DNA from: Bdellovibrionales bacterium
Lineage (GTDB): Bacteria > Bdellovibrionota > Bdellovibrionia > Bdellovibrionales > UBA1609
Length of the DNA: 33,372 nucleotides
Assembly: GCA_023299885.1 (NCBI GenBank)
Contig: JALZUS010000080.1
Coordinates: forward strand, 1 to 33,372
Reading direction: 5' to 3'
Shown here: positions 25,125 to 31,370 of the stretch, one piece after another
Layout of the letters: each line of letters begins with the position of its first letter
How positions within the stretch are numbered: position 1 is the first letter of the stretch
Translations under genes and position numbers: made by a program
The notes under the pieces: model-generated
What the model was told of the DNA's origin: nothing
Seen by the model: only the letters and a program-made list of their open reading frames with translations
Databases searched by the model: none

Positions 25125-25302
25125 TTTCATTATCTTCTTTAAGAGCTTCTTTAGTATCGTGAAGAAATTCCTCCTCTTCATGAACAAAAATTCCATCTCC
25201 ACCAACAAGCCTAGCAGGGGCTTTTGCTATATCTTTAGTAACTGCTATCCCAACATCAACAACATCTACTACTTCCTTAAATATACTCTTAAATAATCCC
25301 AT
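25117..25302 (-). CDS. Small early protein
   Basis: 61 residues, beginning MGLFKSIFKEVVDVVDVGIA. The N-terminal half is an amphipathic helix that may sit on a membrane; the C-terminal half is very acidic (HEEEEFLHDTKEALKEDNEN). Clear ribosome site (AGGAG, 5 bases before ATG). The upstream spacer carries a TTATCGTTT element. Unknown function. Confidence 0.65.
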   Translation of the reverse strand: MGLFKSIFKEVVDVVDVGIAVTKDIAKAPARLVGGDGIFVHEEEEFLHDTKEALKEDNEND

Positions 25303-25328
25303 CTTTCTCCTGTGTTTTGTAACTTGCC

Positions 25329-25613
25329 TTATCGTTTAAATCTATTTTTAAGCGTTAACTCTATCCAACCAAGAGTGTAAATAAATAGGAAAATAGATAG
25401 CCCTACAGTAGTTAAAAATATGCTTGGGAAAAATGTTTGTGACCAAGTGAATCCAAACTGAGTAGTTATTCCAGATACGTTACATAGTTTTAAAAATACA
25501 GGGAAAATTAAAGTGAGCATGTAAAACTCTACTACTCCTCCCTCTGGCATTATCCTGGCACTTGCATTTGCGTTTACAGTTGCTACCACAACTAAAGCTG
25601 TTAATAGTCCCAT
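25329..25613 (-). CDS. Small integral membrane protein
   Basis: 94 residues with a hydrophobic start (GLLTALVVVATVNANASA, which could be a cleavable signal ending ASA) and two further membrane helices (about 30-46 and 60-85), ending basic (LKNRFKR). Its ATG overlaps the stop of the next upstream membrane gene (TAATG), so the two are coupled and may form a complex. Unknown. Confidence 0.6.
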   Translation of the reverse strand: MGLLTALVVVATVNANASARIMPEGGVVEFYMLTLIFPVFLKLCNVSGITTQFGFTWSQTFFPSIFLTTVGLSIFLFIYTLGWIELTLKNRFKR

Positions 25614-25786
25614 TAAGATTCTCCTTTTGTTCTTTTATAAACGTAATTAGCATATAAAGGAATCCAAGGTAAGGTAACTACAGTTAACCATGATAAAGGA
25701 AGATAGCCAGTCACTTTCCACCCTATAAGAGCTAGTAGTAATAGAATCCCGTAAAGCAGTGGGCTAATCTTTTCTTCTTCTTTCAT
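25613..25786 (-). CDS. Small two-helix membrane protein
   Basis: 57 residues: MKEEEKISPLLYGILLLLAL, a first helix (9-23), then a second (30-48) and a basic tail (YKRTKGES). ATG 25786 follows AAGGAGA with good spacing. The spacer before it holds one copy of the 27-base repeat. Coupled to the next membrane gene. Unknown; phage early membrane proteins of this kind often act in superinfection exclusion. Confidence 0.55.
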   Translation of the reverse strand: MKEEEKISPLLYGILLLLALIGWKVTGYLPLSWLTVVTLPWIPLYANYVYKRTKGES

Positions 25787-25800
25787 TTAACGTTTCTCCT

Positions 25801-25827
25801 TGCTTGTCTACGCACCTTATCAGTTAG
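25801..25827. repeat. 27-base intergenic repeat, copy 1
   Basis: Identical over 27 bases to 26090-26116. It begins TGCTTGTCTACGCACC and ends CTTATCAGTTAG. It contains the stop codon of the upstream minus-strand gene at one end and abuts the ribosome site of the downstream gene at the other. Confidence 0.85.
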
Positions 25828-26078
25828 TCCTTTTTTAAATACTTTAAGTTGTTATAAATCCTCATTACCTCTTTAAGTTCTTCTTGTGATTTAAAGTTTA
25901 GGGGTAAAGCGCCTATTTCCCTTTGCATGTAAATAAGTCTAGTCATATCTCCACTAGCTGTTTTAGTTTTCCATGCCTCATTGACTGCTTCAACTGCCCA
26001 CCAACAAGCGACAATAACTAGAGCTAATATGATAATCACTATAGTAGTTGACCCTACGAACATTGCTAATTTTTCCAT
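25824..26078 (-). CDS. Single-span membrane protein
   Basis: 84 residues with one strong N-terminal membrane helix (about 7-30: FVGSTTIVIIILALVIVACW) and a charged cytosolic C-terminal half (KSQEELKEVMRIYNNLKYLK). Ribosome site AGAGGAAA. It lies between the two perfect copies of the 27-base spacer repeat. Unknown. Confidence 0.6.
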   Translation of the reverse strand: MEKLAMFVGSTTIVIIILALVIVACWWAVEAVNEAWKTKTASGDMTRLIYMQREIGALPLNFKSQEELKEVMRIYNNLKYLKKD

Positions 26079-26089
26079 AATATTTCCTC

Positions 26090-26116
26090 TGCTTGTCTAC
26101 GCACCTTATCAGTTAG
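26090..26116. repeat. 27-base intergenic repeat, copy 2
   Basis: Perfect direct copy of 25801-25827. A diverged third copy at 26627-26652 keeps TGCTTG, CTA, CTTATC and TTA. In minus-strand reading the unit is stop codon, TGATAAG, about 10 bases, GACAAGCA, then the ribosome site of the next gene. Confidence 0.85.
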
Positions 26117-26294
26117 GTGGGTAAGAAGTAGAAACGCTAGCGACTTCTATCTTCTCCCACTTTTTTTCCTTTTCTCTAAGCCTATATAATTTGCCAAAGT
26201 TGTCTAAACCATAAACAATATGGTCAACATCAACCTCTCCATCGCTATCTGTATATCCGCTTGCTCCACAAGCTATGCTTATTATTTTCTCCAT
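26109..26294 (-). CDS. Small early protein
   Basis: 61 residues from ATG 26294, which has a strong ribosome site (GGGGGAG); an upstream in-frame ATG at 26318 lacks one and lies next to the previous stop. Sequence MEKIISIACGASGYTDSDGE, then a KLYRLREKEKKWEKIEV strand pair. This looks like a small beta-rich protein of the type with repeating Leu-Tyr-x-Leu strands. Unknown. Confidence 0.6.
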   Translation of the reverse strand: MEKIISIACGASGYTDSDGEVDVDHIVYGLDNFGKLYRLREKEKKWEKIEVASVSTSYPPN

Positions 26295-26320
26295 ACTCTC
26301 CCCCTTGTTTGATAACATAT

Positions 26321-26617
26321 CTAGTCTTGCGAATCTTTAATAATAGTGAAATACCTATGCCAATTATTACCTTCCCATTCACCATCTTCTTTTAATCTCA
26401 CTATTGTAGTGGAGTAGGGCATTAAGCAGGATAAATCAAAGTTATTTTCTATCGCCTCTAATATTAAATCAAAGTCATTAACGCCCCCATGTTTAGTTAT
26501 CTCTAAAGGGCATGTGCTATGTATGAAATCTACTTGATACTCCTCATCTAAAGGGTTGCCGTCTTCGGGAACTATTATGTGGACTATTGCTATTGTAGGC
26601 TCTTTTTTACTTTCCAT
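26321..26617 (-). CDS. Hypothetical early protein
   Basis: 98 residues, acidic, no membrane segment: PTIAIVHIIVPEDGNPLDEE, DFIHSTCPLEITKHGG, then EGNNWHRYFTIIKDSQD. Ribosome site AGAGGAAAAT before ATG 26617. The upstream spacer carries the diverged third copy of the intergenic repeat. I do not recognise it. Confidence 0.6.
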   Translation of the reverse strand: MESKKEPTIAIVHIIVPEDGNPLDEEYQVDFIHSTCPLEITKHGGVNDFDLILEAIENNFDLSCLMPYSTTIVRLKEDGEWEGNNWHRYFTIIKDSQD

Positions 26618-26626
26618 ATTTTCCTC

Positions 26627-26652
26627 TGCTTGACTATATGTCTTATCGTTTA
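26627..26652. repeat. Diverged third copy of the intergenic repeat
   Basis: Shares TGCTTG-x-CTA and CTTATC-xx-TTA at the same spacing with the two perfect copies but differs in between. It contains the TTATCGTTT core also found at 269-277 in the control region and at 25329-25337. Confidence 0.6.
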
Positions 26653-26828
26653 ATCTTCTCTAAATTCTCTTTTAAATCTTCGATAAGTTGCTGTTGATAT
26701 TCCCAATCTAATCCCATGACTATATTTAAAATCTCTTCCAACTCTACATCTTCTAGGAACGCCATTACTTGATTATATTCTCCTGATTTCTTAACTACTA
26801 CTTCTGTTGCTTTTAATTCTATATTCAT
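26643..26828 (-). CDS. Small acidic early protein
   Basis: 61 residues: MNIELKATEVVVKKSGEYNQ, then a leucine-rich acidic helical part (EDVELEEILNIVMGLDWEYQ). Ribosome site AAAGGAAG. It could be a small protein-protein interaction factor such as a host-enzyme inhibitor, but nothing specific supports that. Stop lies within the CGATAAG of the spacer repeat. Confidence 0.6.
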   Translation of the reverse strand: MNIELKATEVVVKKSGEYNQVMAFLEDVELEEILNIVMGLDWEYQQQLIEDLKENLEKIKR

Positions 26829-26862
26829 CTTTTTCTTCCTTTATTGTTGCTTGATAATTCCA

Positions 26863-27021
26863 CTAGTCGGCTAATTTTTTCAATGTTTTTTGAACACATG
26901 AAGCACTAACATCAAACATTTGAGCCAGTGTTTTTTGATTGGCATACCCTGCGTCATAAAGTCTTTTCATGTCTGCTATTTCTGATTCTTTTAATTTTCT
27001 TGCTGTTTCTCTTTTGTCCAT
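26863..27021 (-). CDS. 52-residue helix-turn-helix protein beside the integrase
   Basis: Starts at ATG 27021 with GGAGAAAGG directly upstream. The order is a basic helix (MDKRETARKLKESEIADMKR) followed by an HTH of the resolvase or sigma region 4 type: NQKTLAQMFDVSASCVQKTL (about 29-48). It is encoded just after the integrase on the same strand, so an excisionase, directionality factor or transcription regulator is plausible. It is also a candidate for binding the GATAA palindromes at 267-348. Confidence 0.65.
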   Translation of the reverse strand: MDKRETARKLKESEIADMKRLYDAGYANQKTLAQMFDVSASCVQKTLKKLAD

Positions 27022-27058
27022 CCTTTCTCCTAACTATAAGCCTTATTGACTTTATCAT

Positions 27059-27988
27059 TTATAAAGTAATAATTGGATTTGCTGTTAACGCTTGTTCAAG
27101 TTCGCATTTGGTTCTGTGAATGTATCCATCAGTGGTTGCAGTGCTAGAGTGCCCTAATGCTATAGAAACCAGTTTAATATCCTTAGTCTTGTCATATAAG
27201 TTAGTTGCAAAAGTATGCCTAATTTTATGAGACTGTGTATTAAAGGGTCTAAGAGTCCTGCTTAATCTAGTATAATTAAACCGTTTTCCATTTTCCATTA
27301 TTAATAAATACTTAGATTTCACGGGCAACTTATCTCTATGATAAGTATATATTAGTAACTGTTCTTTAACTTGATTAGAAAATGGCAAAGTCTGTATCTT
27401 TTTACCTTTTCTAGCTAAATTTTTAATAAATTGATTATTCATGTCTATCTGGTCTCTTTTTAGTTGGGTGAGTTCTTTTCCTCCCCTTAAGCCCATTAAA
27501 ATCAACATAATGAACGCGGTACGAAGTGTTAGAGAGTTGAATGATTTGCCGTCTAGGTAGTTCAGAACTACTTGTATTTGCTGAGGGGTAATCATCTTTA
27601 TATCTTTCTTTTGAACATGAACATTTGGGAACTTCTTTAGAGGAAGAGGGTAGCCATGCTCTTGCTGCAAAGTGTTGAAGAAGTGCTGTAATGTAGCAAG
27701 TTTTCGGCGTATCGTTGATGGCTCGTATTTCTTGACTTTCGCCATGTAACCAAAATAGCTCAATAATACATCCGCAGTCAGGGCACTCAGTTGTGAGTTT
27801 TCTGTAAAGCCCTTGCTTATCAAATAAACCCAAAACATTTTCAAATCTGCTCTTTTGCCTCTCAAGGAGTCTTTCTCGTATCCTCCATAGTTTACGCAGT
27901 TTTGGTAATATCCAGTCTCCCCAAAGAAAGCATAATACACCTTCACTTTTCCTATTTCGTTTTTCTGTTTCCATTTTTTTATATTCAT
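27059..27988 (-). CDS. int: Tyrosine recombinase (integrase)
   Basis: 309 residues, a full-length phage integrase or XerC/D-like recombinase that would join phage and host att sites. N-terminal core-binding domain about 40-115 (DLKMFWVYLISKGFTENS; STIRRKLATLQHFFNTL). Catalytic domain: Arg168 (MGLRGGKEL), Lys near 194-197, His254 and Arg257 (SHKIRHTFATN), His280 (ALGHSS) and the nucleophile Tyr289 (TTDGYIH). All key residues are present. Ribosome site AAAGGAGAT. No attP could be identified in the flanking 37 and 54 bases. Confidence 0.9.
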   Translation of the reverse strand: MNIKKWKQKNEIGKVKVYYAFFGETGYYQNCVNYGGYEKDSLRGKRADLKMFWVYLISKGFTENSQLSALTADVLLSYFGYMAKVKKYEPSTIRRKLATLQHFFNTLQQEHGYPLPLKKFPNVHVQKKDIKMITPQQIQVVLNYLDGKSFNSLTLRTAFIMLILMGLRGGKELTQLKRDQIDMNNQFIKNLARKGKKIQTLPFSNQVKEQLLIYTYHRDKLPVKSKYLLIMENGKRFNYTRLSRTLRPFNTQSHKIRHTFATNLYDKTKDIKLVSIALGHSSTATTDGYIHRTKCELEQALTANPIITL

Positions 27989-28042
27989 AAATTATCTCCT
28001 TTACTAGCTTGATAATCGCGTTTCGTTCCTAAAAGTTTCGGT

Positions 28043-28414
28043 TTAGCCTTGGTCTTCTGTGTAAATTTCTATCCTTCCACTGCTAGACCAAAGTTTAGTT
28101 GCTCTAAAATCCCAAAATTGAGAGTCATTTTTAGGATATAGAGCATCTAGTAAAGCCTTAATGCAGTTATCTAAATCAGGCTTGGATAAATGAGGCTTTC
28201 CAAGATGCTCAGCTCTTTTTTTCTTACTCCAAGACTTAGGCATTGGTATGCAAAAAATAAGATGCATCTTGCTTAATGGTAATTCCTTACCTCTAGCCAT
28301 TATTCTTATCGCAGTTTTCCACGCTCTCCACCTATCGGCAGTCCTAGTTTGTTGGCCACGTAGCAATCTAGGCTTGCCCATTGGATCTATTTCTATTTTT
28401 AGTAACCTTTTCAT
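28043..28414 (-). CDS. rusA: RusA-family Holliday junction resolvase
   Basis: 123 residues, the usual RusA size. Cuts four-way junctions arising in replication and recombination. The start MGKPR (12-16) and the acidic active-site motif KPDLDNCIKALLDAL (Asp80, Asp82, Asp90) match the family, with IPMPKSWSKKKRAEHLGKPH before it. Its ATG overlaps the stop of the secreted-protein gene (TAATG). It works with the exonuclease/recombinase genes upstream in the operon. Confidence 0.9.
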   Translation of the reverse strand: MKRLLKIEIDPMGKPRLLRGQQTRTADRWRAWKTAIRIMARGKELPLSKMHLIFCIPMPKSWSKKKRAEHLGKPHLSKPDLDNCIKALLDALYPKNDSQFWDFRATKLWSSSGRIEIYTEDQG

Positions 28415-29265
28415 TACCGCCTTATGTTATTGATGACACTAGTAACCGCAGTAGTTGAGCGCCTTCTATTTCTAAGGTCTTCTAGCCTGCCTGCTACCTC
28501 ATTCTGCTTAATAGGGGTAAGGGTATTTCTTACCCAGTCTCTCCAAGCTAACCAAAAATCAAGCCCACCTATGCAAGTCTGAAAGTGCAATAAATAATCT
28601 TCTCTACTTGGTGGGGTAGGGGTGCTTTGAGTGGTTCTTTCTACCGCGAATGGGGAGATCCAATAGTCTCGAATATTAACAAGGGTAATTGCAGTAGTGC
28701 CATTACAAGTAGTATCGCTAAGCATACAAGTTTCGCCGTTAAGTTTTTGATAAGTTTCATATACTCCTATGTCATTTGATAATTCTGTCTGAGTTCTAAT
28801 TAGTTGCTGGAAACACATATCAACATGCTCTTTCATTAAGCTAGCTGTTGGTATTCTTTCCGCATCTTGTCTTAAATTACTAATACTAAAAGGGCTTACT
28901 CCAGCTCTCATACAACCAATAGTAGGGGTAATATATTCTGTTACTACTTGGCCGTTGCTGTCAGTCCAAGAAAAGCCAGCTCTCTCAAAGCTAGTTTGAT
29001 GATTACAAGGTGCAAACGCATTGCGAGCTTGTTCCTGTGTTACTGTTTGAGCTTCTGCCATGTAAGCTAGTGCAAGTATTATAGCTATCAGAGCTACTAA
29101 AACGCCTAATATATAAATTAAAAATCCTTCTTCTTCCTCTTCCCATTTCTTCATCTTCATAATCTTTTCATCCCCTGTCTTAATTGTTTTTCTGTTATTT
29201 TCTAAAAAAGAATTAGCCAATCTACTTCTTTTTTTTAGGTTTTTTCTTTTTCTTTTCTTACCCAT
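28414..29265 (-). CDS. Membrane-anchored or exported cysteine-rich protein of unknown function
   Basis: 283 residues. A strongly basic N-terminus (KKRKRKNLKKRSR) and a Lys/Glu stretch lead into one membrane helix (about 47-70: GFLIYILGVLVALIAIILAL) ending YMAEAQ, which could be a cleavage site. The remaining 210 residues should be outside the cytoplasm and hold six cysteines (near APCNH, IGCMR, DMCFQ, ETCML, TTCNG, QTCIG), enough for three disulphides. GGGGAG lies 7 bases before ATG 29265; an inner ATG at 29160 after GGGGATG would give a shorter form. Unusual between replication genes and rusA. Confidence 0.65.
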   Translation of the reverse strand: MGKKRKRKNLKKRSRLANSFLENNRKTIKTGDEKIMKMKKWEEEEEGFLIYILGVLVALIAIILALAYMAEAQTVTQEQARNAFAPCNHQTSFERAGFSWTDSNGQVVTEYITPTIGCMRAGVSPFSISNLRQDAERIPTASLMKEHVDMCFQQLIRTQTELSNDIGVYETYQKLNGETCMLSDTTCNGTTAITLVNIRDYWISPFAVERTTQSTPTPPSREDYLLHFQTCIGGLDFWLAWRDWVRNTLTPIKQNEVAGRLEDLRNRRRSTTAVTSVINNIRR

Positions 29266-29266
29266 C

Positions 29267-29644
29267 TTATTGCTCCCCTTTTGTGATTACTGTGCCTACT
29301 GGTGCGTCCTGTGGGGGTTTAGGTAATGTCATTAGCTGTATTAATGTTGAGTAACATGTGCCATAGAGAACTGAATCGTTCTCATAAAAAACCCAATACT
29401 TCTTATCTCTTACTAACCTAACTCCATCCGCAAAACTCTCAGGGAAATCATAAGTGTACTTTTTCGCTTTCGGGATGAAGACTAGATAGCCACTAGAACA
29501 GCCATGACTTTTTGCTCTATACCAATGTCTGTCTACATAGCTCAGGTATTTCTCTCCCTCTTTTGGGTTCCGATATTCCAGATGCCCTTCATCAGGTAGT
29601 TTAAAATCCTCATCCACCAAAACTTCTATTTTCTTCATGCCCAT
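29267..29644 (-). CDS. Hypothetical early protein
   Basis: 125 residues, beta-rich and aromatic: EYRNPKEGEKYLSYVDRHWY, then GCSSGYLVFIPKAKKY and KKYWVFYENDSVLYGTCYST. It has no membrane helix or known catalytic motif. ATG 29644 is 8 bases after AGGAG and overlaps the end of the upstream gene by 10 bases. The RNPKEGEKYL segment looks like those of other phage early proteins, but I cannot name a family. Confidence 0.6.
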   Translation of the reverse strand: MGMKKIEVLVDEDFKLPDEGHLEYRNPKEGEKYLSYVDRHWYRAKSHGCSSGYLVFIPKAKKYTYDFPESFADGVRLVRDKKYWVFYENDSVLYGTCYSTLIQLMTLPKPPQDAPVGTVITKGEQ

Positions 29645-29967
29645 TCTAATATCTCCTGTTTAACTTGTTCTGCTTTTTCTTTTCTTTCTTCATATCCTTC
29701 ACCTCTTAACTCAGGGTTTTTCTCTTGAACTTTTCTAGAAGCCCTAGTTATTGACTCCATAGCAGGAATCTTTTTTCTATCTGCTAATTTCCTAAGTATT
29801 CTTAGCCCTTCCTTGACGGCTCTAGCTTCCTCTGGAGAGCAATAATATTTTGCTTCTTTGCCGTAGAAGTTAAAAGCAAGCCTAGTTGGTTTATCTGCTA
29901 AGAATTTATGCTTAGAGATTAAAAATTTAACTTTCCCTTTCAGCGTCTTAGAAATGTATTGGCTCAT
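29635..29967 (-). CDS. Hypothetical early protein
   Basis: 110 residues, basic and helical. The N-terminal half (KGKVKFLISKHKFLADKPTR, then FNFYGKEAKYYCSPEEARAV) could be a small nucleic-acid-binding fold. The C-terminal half is a charged helix (EERKEKAEQVKQEILEW). Its start overlaps the DnaA-like gene by 20 bases and its stop overlaps the next start, so it is tightly packed in the replication block. Confidence 0.6.
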   Translation of the reverse strand: MSQYISKTLKGKVKFLISKHKFLADKPTRLAFNFYGKEAKYYCSPEEARAVKEGLRILRKLADRKKIPAMESITRASRKVQEKNPELRGEGYEERKEKAEQVKQEILEWA

Positions 29968-30241
29968 ATGTAACCTCCTTTTCTTGATGAATAGCGTTTA
30001 GAAATCTATTTACGTGGTGAATAACTTTTTGATTTCTAGTGCGCGCTTCTAATTTAATGATTGTTGAATGATGCTTGTTAATGGCTTGCGCTATCTCAAC
30101 AAAAGTAAATTCAAGGTTTCGCATTATCAAAACAAACGCTTGTCTTTTATCGACTCTGTTTTTTTTGTGGCTTTTGCTTAAAATCTCGAACTGGTCAAGC
30201 TCAAATAAACTATGCAAAGCTTTAGTTACTGTAAGGTTCAT
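29948..30241 (-). CDS. DnaA domain IV-like DNA-binding protein
   Basis: 97 residues. Residues 28-70 match the C-terminal DNA-binding domain of DnaA: KRQAFVLIMRNLEFTFVEIA, then AINKHHSTIIKLEARTRN, where the HHST corresponds to the DHST of the DnaA signature. The AAA+ ATPase domain of DnaA is absent, so it would bind sites without ATP-driven opening. It could help load host replication proteins or compete with host DnaA. It sits just after the initiator-like gene (ATG at 30241 shared with its stop). Confidence 0.7.
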   Translation of the reverse strand: MNLTVTKALHSLFELDQFEILSKSHKKNRVDKRQAFVLIMRNLEFTFVEIAQAINKHHSTIIKLEARTRNQKVIHHVNRFLNAIHQEKEVTYEPIHF

Positions 30242-31110
30242 TACTTGCCCCCAATTTTGCTTGCTACGTCATTAATTAAGCTCATGCCTATGTTTGAACT
30301 TGTATTCCTATAAAGTTTCCTAGCGGGCGATTTTGAGCGGTCTGACTCGCCTTTAGCTAGCTTGGACTTTTTTAAGTAAGTGCTTTCTCTTTTATCTGCT
30401 TTTTGAGCTTTGCTAGTCTCTGAGAATCTTTTAATAGCTACCTGAATAATACTAGAGGAGCGTCCAACTAACTTAATTTTAGCACTAGGGTTAGATAAGC
30501 ACTCGGAGCGTATGTAAGCTTCCGCACTTTCTAAAATCTTAGATTGTTCAAATTCTGTATAGCCAGCTTTCTTAAAAGTTTCTTGTAATGAAATTGCTTC
30601 TCTATTGGTGAGGGATAAAAAATCATAACCGTTAAGCTTCAGCATCCCGCTTAAAATTGGAAACTCTTCATCACTTAAAAAATTTACACACTCTCTCTCT
30701 CTCTTATTACTTATACTCTTACTTATACTGTTATGGGCATCAGCAGCTGATACCATTGAAGTATCAGGTATTGATACCGTGGTGGTATCAGCTTTGATAC
30801 TCGGAATTTGTAAAGTATCAATCTTGATACCAAGTTTTGAAGCAATTTCTATTTTGTAATGCTCTAACTGAGCAACTCTAGAAAAAGTACATTTGCCAAT
30901 TTTGGTTAAATATCCCGCTCTCGTTAACTTAGGGATTGCTCTTTTAACAGAGGGCAGTGAGCAATGTAGGTACTTAGCCCTAAATTGCTCATAGCTTGTA
31001 AATAACCCAAACTTAAGAGAGTTAATTTCTGCGTATATTTCTAAGTCCAAGCGAGTAAAGCTTTCATTTAAAAACAAGTCCCTAGGGAATATATAAATAT
31101 GATTTTGCAC
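30241..31110 (-). CDS. Winged-helix replication initiator-like protein with internal iterons
   Basis: 289 residues from GTG 31110 (AGGAG 8 bases before; TAGTG overlap). Residues 10-75 form a winged-helix domain (SFTRLDLEIYAEINSLKFGL; LPSVKRAIPKLTRAGYLTKI) like phage O-type or DnaD-like initiators. A linker (about 95-135) is encoded by DNA with seven TGATAC/GTATCA hexamers. The C-terminal part is helical, then very basic (250-289), suited to bind DNA or host proteins. Lambda O has the same layout with its origin inside the gene. Assignment as initiator is inference from domain, repeats and neighbours. Confidence 0.65.
   Translation of the reverse strand: MQNHIYIFPRDLFLNESFTRLDLEIYAEINSLKFGLFTSYEQFRAKYLHCSLPSVKRAIPKLTRAGYLTKIGKCTFSRVAQLEHYKIEIASKLGIKIDTLQIPSIKADTTTVSIPDTSMVSAADAHNSISKSISNKRERECVNFLSDEEFPILSGMLKLNGYDFLSLTNREAISLQETFKKAGYTEFEQSKILESAEAYIRSECLSNPSAKIKLVGRSSSIIQVAIKRFSETSKAQKADKRESTYLKKSKLAKGESDRSKSPARKLYRNTSSNIGMSLINDVASKIGGK
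30681..30729. other. Low-complexity, AT-rich stretch next to the iterons (candidate unwinding element)
   Basis: It contains AATTT, a CT-dinucleotide run (about 30690-30704) that makes one strand purine-rich, and two direct copies of TTACTTATACT (30707-30717 and 30719-30729, 12 bases apart). It borders the hexamer array. AT-rich or strand-asymmetric DNA beside initiator sites is usual for an origin. Confidence 0.4.
30748..30830. repeat. Seven TGATAC hexamers in alternating orientation (candidate origin iterons)
   Basis: TGATAC lies at 30748, 30772, 30795 and 30825, and its complement GTATCA at 30761, 30785 and 30815, so orientation alternates strictly. Centres are 10-13 bases apart except one gap of 20, roughly one or two helical turns. 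Several carry an extra C (TGATACC). All are within the linker-coding part of the initiator-like gene. Codon choice would not impose such order in both strands. Confidence 0.65.
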
Positions 31111-31370
31111 TATAAAAACTCCTCAACACCATCATCGTTAACAAAGTCATTTACTACTTGGCTCACTCCCTCTTCTTTCTCTTTTAAGAAAGCCTCTAGT
31201 TCTGAAATCGCTTCTTTTAGGGCAGGGAGTTCATTGGAAAAGAACTTGTTTGATTTCTTCCAAGAATCAGTCTTTTTATCCTTATAGCTCTTCTCTATAG
31301 TGATTGAGAGTCCCCAATTTGAGTCCCATACGGTAATATATTTATTTTTAAATGCTGGTCTATTACTCAT
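31110..31370 (-). CDS. Small early protein, possibly PC4-like ssDNA-binding
   Basis: 86 residues: a beta-rich first half (KYITVWDSNWGLSITIEKSY) then NKFFSNELPALKEAISELEA, a helix, and an acidic tail (DFVNDDGVEEFL). Strand-turn-strand plus one helix and an acidic C-terminus recall PC4/YdbC-type single-strand DNA-binding proteins. This is a tentative match. AAGGAG lies 6 bases before ATG. It is coupled on both sides (ATGA and TAGTG overlaps) between the recombinase and initiator genes. Confidence 0.55.
   Translation of the reverse strand: MSNRPAFKNKYITVWDSNWGLSITIEKSYKDKKTDSWKKSNKFFSNELPALKEAISELEAFLKEKEEGVSQVVNDFVNDDGVEEFL

Noticed and set aside
27435..27974. 179-codon frame on the minus strand within the integrase gene
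   Set aside because: It lies fully inside the integrase in another frame; the integrase has all catalytic residues and a good ribosome site, so this is a shadow.
27022..28042. attP site beside the integrase
   Set aside because: The short flanks (27022-27058, 27989-28042) hold only spacer-type motifs and ribosome sites; without a host sequence no core can be assigned.
30690..30704. CT-dinucleotide run as a simple microsatellite or CRISPR-like repeat
   Set aside because: Too short for either and inside a coding gene; interpreted only as part of the possible unwinding stretch. No CRISPR array was seen anywhere.
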